A stretch of 24,320 nucleotides of DNA from JAJZIH01 sp021785265 (lineage in GTDB: Bacteria > Pseudomonadota > Gammaproteobacteria > JAKAQQ01), in assembly GCA_027338645.1 (NCBI GenBank), contig DAHWSH010000032.1:1-24320 (forward strand). The letters run 5' to 3'. The position numbers and the translations under genes are program-made. Of the stretch, positions 1-6,072 are shown piece after piece. Each line of letters starts with the position of its first letter. Position 1 is the first letter of the stretch. A model generated the notes under the pieces. The model was given only the letters and a program-made list of their open reading frames with translations, searched no databases and was not told the origin of the DNA.

Positions 1-57
1 GAGAAACGCTTACACTCGGGGATCGACTATCTGACCCCGAGTGAATTGGAGGAATAA
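1..57 (+). CDS. IS3-family transposase (OrfB), C-terminal end only
   Basis: The frame opening at base 1 encodes 18 residues and stops at 55-57. They include RLHSGIDYLTPSELEE, the classic end of the IS3-family integrase core, where an HS...GY.TP.E motif closes the DDE transposase. The rest of the gene lies outside the window. I could not place the insertion sequence's right terminal repeat in the roughly 50 bases that follow. The call rests on the motif alone. Confidence 0.6.
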   Translation, partial: EKRLHSGIDYLTPSELEE

Positions 58-105
58 ATCCGAATCGATCCATCAACAGCCAACCGGTCCGTGCTTGAAC
101 TATGA

Positions 106-727
106 TCGGCTTACGCTATCCAATTTACCGCCCGCACTCCAGTAATGCACGCGCACCAAACCTCAAACTTGAGCGCTGACTTACCCTTGGCCGGTGCCGA
201 CTTCTGCGGCGACTGCGAGACGCCTCTGACTGCGTACTGGTCAAAGGGACGGAACAACCATCACCCCTACTACCTGCGCCCCAAGCGTGGCTGCGAGTCC
301 TGCGGGAAGTCGATCCGCCGCAACGTGATTGAGGAGGAGTTCGAGCAACTGCTGCACACCATGCAGCCTTTCGCGACTCTATTCAAGGCCGCCCGCGAGC
401 TGTTCAAAGACCTTTGGGACCATCGCCTTGCGTCGAGCGCGACTGTGCCGTCCGTCATCGCCGCCTACGAGACGCGCATCAAGGCGCTGGAGGATCGCAA
501 GATAGTTCTGGCCGTAAAGATCATCAGGACCGGGCGACCGGTTCGCAGCTTCGACGACACAGTTAGAACCACAATCGAGTTCCTCGCAAGTCCTTGGCAG
601 CTATGAACTTCTGACCGCATCGAGGATAAGCGCACGGTCCTCAAGCTGGCTTTCGCGGACCGTCTGGCGTACACGAAAAAAACAGGGGTTTAGAACCCAA
701 GCTTTTTACTTTAGCTTCAAGGTGTTA
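106..727 (+). pseudogene. Serine site-specific recombinase, C-terminal remnant with nonsense mutation and frameshift
   Basis: The reading matches the C-terminal half of large serine recombinases. A zinc-ribbon (CGDC...CESC, with the family sequence LTAYWSKGR) is followed by KSIRR, a helical segment, and LVLKLAFADRLAY-like sequence near 640-672. Frame 1 stays open from 106, after a stop at 103-105, to a TGA at 604-606. That TGA falls where the family usually has Trp (PW-L-W). The same frame then continues with the family's conserved sequence to a stop at 691-693. A one-base shift near the seven-A run at 676-682 restores the usual ending SFKVL at about 713-727. The catalytic N-terminal domain is absent. 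An ATG at 145 gives a 153-codon open frame, but I see no sign that it is a functional gene. The remnant runs straight up to tRNA-Arg, which suggests an old integration at that tRNA. Confidence 0.75.
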
Positions 728-755
728 GTTCACTTCGAACGGCAAGATTTCGAGA

Positions 756-832
756 TGGCGCGCCCGACAGGATTCGAACCTGTGACCCCAGCCTTCGGAG
801 GGCTGTACTCTATCCAACTGAGCTACGGGCGC
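756..832 (-). tRNA. tRNA-Arg (anticodon CCG)
   Basis: The minus strand folds as a complete 77-nt tRNA. It has acceptor arms GCGCCCG/CGGGCGC, a D-arm with AGTTGGATA, anticodon loop CTCCGAA (anticodon CCG, reading CGG), a T-loop TTCGAAT and an encoded CCA at 758-756. The 3' end faces the serine-recombinase remnant, the usual geometry of a tRNA used as an integration site. Confidence 0.95.
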
Positions 833-847
833 ACCCGGAACGGGCAT

Positions 848-877
848 AGTTTAACGGTTTGTACCAGAGCGGGTCAG
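848..877 (-). promoter_or_regulatory. Probable sigma70 promoter for tRNA-Arg
   Basis: On the minus strand a -35-like CTGACC (877-872) is separated by 18 bp from a -10-like TAAACT (853-848). Transcription would start near 841, about 9 nt before the tRNA 5' end. Both hexamers are imperfect, so this is a position-supported guess. Confidence 0.4.
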
Positions 878-920
878 ACAGGGCCATTTCTCGGTACGGT
901 ACAAGATGGCCCTTTCCTTC

Positions 921-949
921 TTGACAGTTCGGTCGAACTGGCGTAGAAA
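921..949 (+). promoter_or_regulatory. Promoter with a perfect palindrome in the spacer, upstream of the plug-domain gene
   Basis: A consensus -35 TTGACA (921-926) lies 17 bp from TAGAAA (944-949), an acceptable -10. The spacer contains CAGTTCG-GT-CGAACTG (925-940), a perfect inverted repeat with 7-bp arms that overlaps the end of the -35 box. A dimeric repressor bound there would block RNA polymerase. No regulator gene lies next to it in this window. Confidence 0.5.
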
Positions 950-1008
950 ATAATGGATCCGCCCGTCTTTGGCGGAAGTCCCAGCGTTCGCATGGGAGGT
1001 CTACCGGA

Positions 1009-1983
1009 ATGAACAGGCATTCAGGCATGCATCAAGGGCAAGTCCGCTTTCTGGCCGCTGTACTGGCCACCTGCCTCCTCTCAGTCCCCGCCCTGGCGCA
1101 GCCCCGTCCGGATTCCGGATCACCGGCTGGACTGGATCCCCATGCCACTCTCCCGGGGAGGCATACGACTCCATCTCTCATTGTTCTGAGCCCGGGAGAA
1201 CTCCGGCTGCGCGGCAATATCGCGCGGGGCCACCTCCTCGAATCGATTTCCGAGTATGGGGCACAGACCAGGCAGGCAGCCTCTGTGCTGCGCCACATGA
1301 CAGGAGAGCAGCCGCGCCCTCTGATTCTTGTCAATGGTCACCGCTGGCTCGCGGATTCCGGAACTCCCGTGGGCTCAAGTCTCTTGATCCCGGCCTCGAC
1401 CATCTCCAAGGTCGAGATTCTCCCGCCTGCAGCGGATCCGCCGGGCGCTCCGGGCGATTCCTCCGGGGGCGGGGTGATCAACGTCATCACCAGACAGACC
1501 TGGTCTACGGCTACGGCAAGCGCCTTCCTCGGGGTCTATGAAACCCCGGGCCATTGGGGGGGGGTGACCCAGGGCTATAACGTGGGTTTTGCGGTCGGTA
1601 ACGACCGGGGCAGTGTGATCGTGAGTGCGGGCTACCTGAACGGGCAATCCTACAATACGCCAGGATTCGGATATCCCGGCATGAACCAGTGGTATTTCTA
1701 CACCCAGGGGAACTACTGGATTAACCGGCATATCGAGCTTTCGGCCTCGGTGTTCTACAGCCGGACGTCCGGTTATGGGCCATTTGGTTATCCCTATGGC
1801 TATGGAGGCTATGGATATGGTTATGGATTCGGAGGGTATGGATATGGGGCTTTTGCCCCATGCATGATGTCCTCCGCATGTCCCGAATCGGTGGAGACGG
1901 CTCCGGCTCCCGCACCCGAGAAACCCGTGGACTGGAACCCGGGCCTCATTCGGGGGCGACCTCCCATCAACATCCGACACTGA
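1009..1983 (+). CDS. Exported TonB-receptor-plug-like protein with truncated barrel and Gly/Tyr-rich tail
   Basis: This 324-residue protein starts at ATG 1009, behind GGGAGG at 994-999. A signal peptide ends at about residue 30 (PALA|QP). Residues 55-163 resemble the plug of TonB-dependent receptors: LILVNGHRW (105-113), then IPASTISKVEILPP (127-140) and GGGVINVITRQ (153-163), the usual 'DG / IEVL / GGVINIIT' signature. Roughly five amphipathic beta-strands follow (166-251), where a true receptor has 22. Residues 253-283 are almost entirely Gly, Tyr, Phe and Pro, followed by two cysteines (285 and 291) and a Pro/Ala-rich end. I see no TonB box and no C-terminal aromatic. It is either a degenerate receptor or a distinct short outer-membrane or periplasmic protein. 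It is monocistronic between two tRNA genes on the other strand. A nine-G tract lies at 1556-1564. Confidence 0.7.
   Translation: MNRHSGMHQGQVRFLAAVLATCLLSVPALAQPRPDSGSPAGLDPHATLPGRHTTPSLIVLSPGELRLRGNIARGHLLESISEYGAQTRQAASVLRHMTGEQPRPLILVNGHRWLADSGTPVGSSLLIPASTISKVEILPPAADPPGAPGDSSGGGVINVITRQTWSTATASAFLGVYETPGHWGGVTQGYNVGFAVGNDRGSVIVSAGYLNGQSYNTPGFGYPGMNQWYFYTQGNYWINRHIELSASVFYSRTSGYGPFGYPYGYGGYGYGYGFGGYGYGAFAPCMMSSACPESVETAPAPAPEKPVDWNPGLIRGRPPINIRH
1556..1564 (+). repeat. Nine-G homopolymer inside the plug-like gene
   Basis: Nine consecutive G residues encode Trp-Gly-Gly-Val (TGG GGG GGG GTG). A one-base slip would shift the frame within the first barrel strands. See the finding on G tracts. 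Confidence 0.85.
1768..1857 (+). repeat. Degenerate GGNTAT-type short repeat encoding the Gly/Tyr tail
   Basis: The stretch consists mostly of 6-bp units close to GGCTAT/GGATAT/GGTTAT, giving alternating Gly-Tyr with some Phe and Pro. Units differ at third codon positions, so the array is old or selected at the protein level rather than freshly duplicated. Confidence 0.7.
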
Positions 1984-2085
1984 AGCGGGTCACCCCATCG
2001 CCTCTGGCGAGACCATGACTTTCGGGGAGGCCTGCGGATGGGTTCCGCTTGGGATTTTTGCCGAGAGAGGGGGACGTTTTTCGAA

Positions 2086-2174
2086 TGGCGGAGAGGGTGG
2101 GATTCGAACCCACGTGGCGTTGCCGCCCATCCGATTTCGAGTCGGCGCCGTTATGACCGCTTCGGTACCTCTCC
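2086..2174 (-). tRNA. tRNA-Ser (anticodon CGA)
   Basis: This is an 89-nt class II tRNA on the minus strand. It has acceptor arms GGAGAGG/CCTCTCC, a long variable arm (GGGCGGCAACGCC), anticodon loop CTCGAAA (anticodon CGA, reading UCG), a T-loop TTCGAAT and an encoded CCA at 2088-2086. It lies 47 bp downstream of ubiA on the same strand. Confidence 0.95.
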
Positions 2175-2194
2175 CCCACCTGAGATCTTAACAT

Positions 2195-2213
2195 GCCGAA
2201 ACGCGTTTCCGGC
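2195..2213. other. Palindrome/hairpin between ubiA and tRNA-Ser
   Basis: GCCGAAA-CGCG-TTTCCGGC forms a 7-bp stem with one bulged C. Its core GAAACGCGTTTC (2198-2209) is a perfect 12-bp palindrome. It sits 9 bp past the ubiA stop. No T tract follows on the minus strand, so it is a poor intrinsic terminator. It could be a processing hairpin or a protein-binding site. Confidence 0.4.
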
Positions 2214-2221
2214 AGCGTGAG

Positions 2222-3148
2222 TCAGTGGACAAGCGTGTAGTTGAGGACGATGCCGGCGAAGACTGCAGCGCCAAACCAGTTGTTGTTGAGAAAAGCACGG
2301 AAGCAGCCTTCCGGACTCCGTTTCCAGGCGAGCGCCTGCTCGTAAATCGCGAAACATCCTGCAGCCCCGAGACCGGTATCGTAGATCCAGCTCATTTGCA
2401 GATCGCGGCCGAGGAGATACAAGCCGAGCAAGAGAAGCACCTGGAGCAGAAATACGACGAGCCGATCGTATTCGCCGAACAGGATGGCCGTCGAGCGGAT
2501 CCCGATCTTGCGATCCCAGGGCCGATCCGCCATGGCATAAAAAGTGTCGTAGACCGTGGCCCAGAGGATGTTGGCCACGAATAGCAATGCGACCGTGGCG
2601 TCCAGCTGTCGGCCGACTGCCACCCAGGCCATGGGAATCCCCCATCCGAAGGCGAGGCCAAGATAAGGCTGGGGAAGGGATATCCACCGTTTCAAGAAGG
2701 GGTAGCTCACCATGAGGGCCACGCCGATGAGCGCGAGCCAGCGATCAAGGGTTGGCAGTAGGGCTAGGAGAAATGCGGACGGGATTCCGAGGAGGAGTGC
2801 CACGAGCCAGGCTTCCCAGGGGTGCAGGCTTTTCTGGGCAAGGGGTCGGTTCTGTGTTCTCGGTACCCCTCCGTCGAAGTGGCGGTCGGCAAAGTCGTTG
2901 ATGGCGCATCCGGCACTGCGGGTCAGCCAGACTCCGGCTACGAAGATGAAAAACAGGCGGGCCGGGGGATGTCCCCGGCCCGCGAGCCAGAGCGACCAGA
3001 GCGTGGGCCAGAGCAGGAGCAGGGCACCGATCGGGCGGTTCAGGCGGGTCAGCCGTGCATACAGTCCAAGCCGCCGGCCTGTGGCCACCAGGGTGGGGTG
3101 GGTCAGGATGGCTTTCCCGGCTCGCCGCAGACGGCGGGAGAGCCTCAT
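2222..3148 (-). CDS. ubiA: 4-hydroxybenzoate octaprenyltransferase UbiA
   Basis: This integral inner-membrane prenyltransferase attaches the polyprenyl tail to 4-hydroxybenzoate, an early step of ubiquinone synthesis. The 308-residue protein has both Mg-pyrophosphate motifs of the family: NDFADRHFD (residues 84-92, the NDxxDxxxD type) and DTFYAMADRPWDRKIG (201-216). It also has RLNRPIGALLLLWPTLW near the N-terminus and eight to nine hydrophobic segments. It is about 18 residues longer at the N-terminus than the E. coli protein. The ATG at 3148 has a weak GAAG ribosome site. No ubiC (chorismate lyase) is adjacent. It lies 184 bp downstream of the TIGR03032 gene, with a TATAAT hexamer in the gap, so it probably has its own promoter. 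Confidence 0.95.
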   Translation of the reverse strand: MRLSRRLRRAGKAILTHPTLVATGRRLGLYARLTRLNRPIGALLLLWPTLWSLWLAGRGHPPARLFFIFVAGVWLTRSAGCAINDFADRHFDGGVPRTQNRPLAQKSLHPWEAWLVALLLGIPSAFLLALLPTLDRWLALIGVALMVSYPFLKRWISLPQPYLGLAFGWGIPMAWVAVGRQLDATVALLFVANILWATVYDTFYAMADRPWDRKIGIRSTAILFGEYDRLVVFLLQVLLLLGLYLLGRDLQMSWIYDTGLGAAGCFAIYEQALAWKRSPEGCFRAFLNNNWFGAAVFAGIVLNYTLVH

Positions 3149-3281
3149 CGCGTGTCTTCGGTCCGGTTGCCCCCGGACAGATGGGATCCATCCCGGTGCT
3201 GAGGTGCGTCCTTCCGTCTTCGCTGACTGCGAACTCTGGCGTATTCAGGATTCACGGGATCTCTCCCTCCGACCCGTCAGG

Positions 3282-3287
3282 ATTATA
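3282..3287 (-). promoter_or_regulatory. Candidate -10 element upstream of ubiA
   Basis: The minus strand reads CCCGTATAATCC, with a consensus TATAAT at 3287-3282. No convincing -35 lies 16-18 bp upstream. A start near 3276 would leave a leader of about 128 nt. The 10-mer CCCGTATAAT recurs upstream of the anchored cytochrome gene at 8204-8213. Nothing else is recognisable in 3149-3332. Confidence 0.4.
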
Positions 3288-3332
3288 CGGGAGCGGGTCA
3301 CAGGGTCGCGACTTTGTCCCGGGTTTTCCGGA

Positions 3333-4463
3333 TCAATCCTTGATGACGTTTTCCGGGCGCAACCAGTAATGGCATTCGGCTAACGCAATCGCCTCTTTCG
3401 CATCGGGACTGTCGATGTGAACGATGGCGGGCCGAACCTCTCCCTGGAGTACCCTGAGGTCGAACAGTTCACTGCAGCCCGAGGTGATCTCCAGGAAACC
3501 CGAGGGGCGGCCGGTACGGAGATCCACGAGCGCAATTCCACACAAGAGGCGTTCTCCGGTTTCGGTAACCGGCATGCCTCCGAAAAGAGCGGTCTCCCGT
3601 GCTTGGCACAGACCGACCAGCGCATGGGGACCGTGAAAGCTGAGCCCTCGGAGGTATCCCGTCAAGCGGCAGATGACTTCCCGAGATCCATCCCGGGGGT
3701 TGATCCGGAGGAGTTCACCTGAACCGGAGTTCAGCACATAGAGTGCGCCCTCATACCAGCGTGGAGAGTGCGGCATGGACAGCTCACGAGCCACGACTTC
3801 CCGTGATTCGACCTCGATCACAACCCCCCCCCTTGCTTTATGATCACGCCAGCCCCCGGCAGTGTTCGTTTCAGCCAGCGCGGTGACGAATGCCGGCTTG
3901 CCATCCCGCATGGCCAATCCGTTCAGGTGACAGCGATCCTCCGGGACGAGATCCGTGATGAAAGGGGGGAACCAACGGGGTTCGAAGGTCATCCGGTCGC
4001 TCGGATAGGAAAGGCAGTTGAAACGCGTGTTGACCATCCAGACCGAGTCAGGCACGAGGCCCACGTCATGCACATGGAGATCCGGGTAGTGGTAGCTCGC
4101 CCGGGGGAGATAAAGGGCATCGTACTGACCGTGTTCACGGAACCGTCGGGCCAGTACCGGGGCGTTGGCATGAATCACGAGTGCATGGCGGGTCGCGACC
4201 ACGAGACGGCCCCCATCCCAATCAAGTCCCATGACTTTTTCAAAGCGACGCAGGAAAACGGAGATTTGCGTTCCGTTCCACGAAAAAAAGGCCAGAACCC
4301 CCGCCTGGTAGGTGCTGACCGCTACGGTGCTCCGGGATTGCAGAAGCCAGCGACTGAACCCACTGTCGGCCCGGGCCTCAAAGGGAATCGTGGCGAGTGA
4401 GGATTCCGGACCGGTAGTGCCGCTGGTATACAAATCGGAAATATCCTGAGGCCTGCTGAGCAT
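3333..4463 (-). CDS. TIGR03032 / DUF4915 family protein of unknown function
   Basis: The 376-residue protein carries the strongly conserved blocks of the TIGR03032 (DUF4915) family: DLHVHDVGLV (128-137), VNTRFNCL (144-151), PRWFPPFI (162-169), EDRCHLNGLA (175-184), ETNTAGGWR (198-206) and MPHSPRW (230-236). Short repeated beta segments suggest a propeller-like fold. There is no signal peptide or membrane segment, so it is probably cytoplasmic. The biochemical role of the family is unknown to me. The ATG at 4463 has no visible Shine-Dalgarno sequence, and a 7-bp hairpin sits just upstream (4474-4497). It follows the porin-cytochrome gene by 111 bp on the same strand and may be cotranscribed with it. 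A nine-G coding-strand tract lies at 3832-3824. Confidence 0.85.
   Translation of the reverse strand: MLSRPQDISDLYTSGTTGPESSLATIPFEARADSGFSRWLLQSRSTVAVSTYQAGVLAFFSWNGTQISVFLRRFEKVMGLDWDGGRLVVATRHALVIHANAPVLARRFREHGQYDALYLPRASYHYPDLHVHDVGLVPDSVWMVNTRFNCLSYPSDRMTFEPRWFPPFITDLVPEDRCHLNGLAMRDGKPAFVTALAETNTAGGWRDHKARGGVVIEVESREVVARELSMPHSPRWYEGALYVLNSGSGELLRINPRDGSREVICRLTGYLRGLSFHGPHALVGLCQARETALFGGMPVTETGERLLCGIALVDLRTGRPSGFLEITSGCSELFDLRVLQGEVRPAIVHIDSPDAKEAIALAECHYWLRPENVIKD
3824..3832 (-). repeat. Nine-G (coding strand) homopolymer inside the TIGR03032 gene
   Basis: Nine C residues on the plus strand read AGG GGG GGG GTT on the coding strand (Arg-Gly-Gly-Val, residues 211-214). A one-base slip would frameshift the last 45% of the protein. 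Confidence 0.85.
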
Positions 4464-4473
4464 GGTAGCAATA

Positions 4474-4497
4474 AATCGCGATTTTCATTCCGCGATT
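4474..4497 (-). other. Hairpin / repeated CGCGATT in the TIGR03032 leader
   Basis: AATCGCG (4474-4480) and CGCGATT (4491-4497) form perfect 7-bp arms around a 10-nt loop. The same bases also read as a 14-bp-spaced direct repeat of CGCGATT (4477 and 4491), and AATCGCGATT (4474-4483) is itself palindromic. It lies 10 nt upstream of the TIGR03032 start codon, where a Shine-Dalgarno sequence would be expected. It could be an operator, a translation-control hairpin, or the terminator of the cytochrome pair (there is no T tract). Confidence 0.45.
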
Positions 4498-4574
4498 GGG
4501 AAACACCGGAAGTCCGTTTGCCCAGGATCCACGGATCGAAGCCAATTCCCTGTCCAGCCAGGCGACTGATGGAT

Positions 4575-6020
4575 CTAGAAAGAGAGCCACATGAGGAAGG
4601 AGAGGAAGTTGTTGCTGCTCGCATTCCGGCCCTGGCCGTTGTAGTTCGAGCTCGCTCCGAGGTAGCGGTTGAAGTCAGTGTATTGGAGTGAAAGCTCCAC
4701 GTTCTGGGCCTCGAGGTAGTCCAGTTCGAGGAGGAACCCGTTGGTGTCCGGACTGCCATTGGCGCTCACAAGGCCTGCAGGATTGCCGGTCGCGGGCCCA
4801 TAGAGGGCGGGATCCGGATTGCCCCAGACCCAGAAATAGCCCAGGCCGGCACCATAGCGATGCCGGAGCAGGTACTGGCCGTTGACCCTGACCGTCTCGA
4901 GGGTGTCTTCTGCGTTGGGCTTGAAGCTGAGTGACGGAACCGGTTCCCAGTACTGGTTTTCGCCGATCCAGCTCACATGCGCCGTCCAGATCTGATTGCC
5001 GGTCAGTCCCAGATACTGGATCTGGCTGTCGAGCCCGTAGTCGAGAAGACGATCGCTTGCCCCGGAGGCGACAGTCGTCGGGTAGACGTTGGTATCCATG
5101 CCGAGGGCGCCCACCTCCCAGTTCCAGGCTGCATAGTTCTGTTCGAAGGCGATCCGGAGGTAGGGAGCAATGTTCTGGATCGGGCCGAAGCTATAGGGAC
5201 CGTAGACCTGGTTCGTGCCGGCGCCGATGCCGACAGCAGACCGGTAGAGATCGGCCTCAAGATAAAGCCAGTGGTCCTGGCCCTGGCCGAACAGATAGGC
5301 CAGATATCCGCCCAGTCCGGCAACCGGTTCACTGGCACCACTGGCCTGGACGATGTAGGGTGCCGGGATATCCCGGAGTGGCGAGTAGTTGGAGGAGTAG
5401 AAAGGCCAGTCCCAGTCGGGTACTGAATTCCACGGATCCGGTTCGGTCGGTGTGTTGTTGATGTCGATGCCGTAGATGAGGGTGCTGCCGTCCGGCCCGG
5501 CTTGGTGTTCGGCCCAACGGATGTCGGAATCATCCTGACCGAAAGCGCCGGTATGCGTATAGGTGAGGTGGAAAAACGCGCCGATGTGGCTCGCGATCCG
5601 TCCCGCATAGAAGAGACTCACCTGTTCAGGAAACTCGACGGAACCCTGACCCGTGGTTCCGCCCGATCCGAACTGGTTGGCCCCCCCCCCCTGGATGAAC
5701 GAATCCGAGGCCTGGATGAAGATGGACAGTGGCGGGTCCCGATCCAGTGCCAGGGGAGCCATCCGCCGAAGCTTCTGCCGGAGCTGCTGCATGCCGGCCA
5801 GATTGGACGTGGTATACCCCCCCAGCTTGAACAGTCGGCCGATCGGGGTGAGTTGCGGGAACATCGTGTGGCAAACCGAGCAGGACCAGCCCGTCTGCCG
5901 GGCGAAGCTCGGGATGGCATGGGCCGGACGGGGAGCGGTGAGGGTCGCGAGAGCCAGAAACGCAGCCAGGACGAGACTGCGCCCGGGATGATGTCTGGAG
6001 GGGGTGGCTCGCGTGTTCAT
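4575..6020 (-). CDS. Cyc2-like outer-membrane monoheme cytochrome c-porin fusion
   Basis: The 481-residue protein has a signal peptide (cleavage about PAHA|IP, 35/36). Twelve residues into the mature chain is a single heme site, CSVCH (47-51), within PSFARQTGWSCSVCH and followed by LTPIGRLFKLGGYT (57-70). The remaining 400 or so residues are alternating beta-strands rich in Tyr, Trp and Asn, ending in FLMWLSF with a C-terminal Phe, as outer-membrane barrels do. A tiny N-terminal heme segment plus a barrel of this total length is the architecture of Cyc2, the outer-membrane Fe(II) oxidase (about 485 residues in Acidithiobacillus ferrooxidans). A related porin-cytochrome with another electron donor is possible, and iron oxidation is inferred, not shown. 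The gene lies 52 bp downstream of a c4-type diheme cytochrome, the expected periplasmic partner. The ATG at 6020 has a GAGAGAG ribosome site. An 11-G coding-strand tract interrupts residues 111-113. Confidence 0.8.
   Translation of the reverse strand: MNTRATPSRHHPGRSLVLAAFLALATLTAPRPAHAIPSFARQTGWSCSVCHTMFPQLTPIGRLFKLGGYTTSNLAGMQQLRQKLRRMAPLALDRDPPLSIFIQASDSFIQGGGANQFGSGGTTGQGSVEFPEQVSLFYAGRIASHIGAFFHLTYTHTGAFGQDDSDIRWAEHQAGPDGSTLIYGIDINNTPTEPDPWNSVPDWDWPFYSSNYSPLRDIPAPYIVQASGASEPVAGLGGYLAYLFGQGQDHWLYLEADLYRSAVGIGAGTNQVYGPYSFGPIQNIAPYLRIAFEQNYAAWNWEVGALGMDTNVYPTTVASGASDRLLDYGLDSQIQYLGLTGNQIWTAHVSWIGENQYWEPVPSLSFKPNAEDTLETVRVNGQYLLRHRYGAGLGYFWVWGNPDPALYGPATGNPAGLVSANGSPDTNGFLLELDYLEAQNVELSLQYTDFNRYLGASSNYNGQGRNASSNNFLSFLMWLSF
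5681..5691 (-). repeat. Eleven-G (coding strand) homopolymer inside the Cyc2-like gene
   Basis: Eleven C residues on the plus strand read CAG GGG GGG GGG GCC on the coding strand (Gln-Gly-Gly-Gly-Ala, residues 110-114). The tract lies between the heme segment and the barrel, so a one-base slip would leave the heme peptide and destroy the barrel. It is the longest homopolymer in the window. Confidence 0.9.
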
Positions 6021-6072
6021 GAGACTCTCTCAGGTGGGGGGACCGGGATCCGGCCGGGTTCGGGGATTTCAC

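Noticed and set aside
881..912. Inverted repeat GGGCCAT/ATGGCCC followed by TTTCCTTC as an intrinsic terminator
   Set aside because: The 18-nt loop and weak T tract make it a poor terminator, and no plus-strand gene ends upstream. It lies just upstream of the tRNA-Arg promoter, so a regulatory role cannot be assigned either.
722..946. Open frame reading MARPTGFEPVTPAFGG through tRNA-Arg
   Set aside because: This is the well-known spurious translation of a tRNA gene. Only its first few codons belong to the recombinase remnant.
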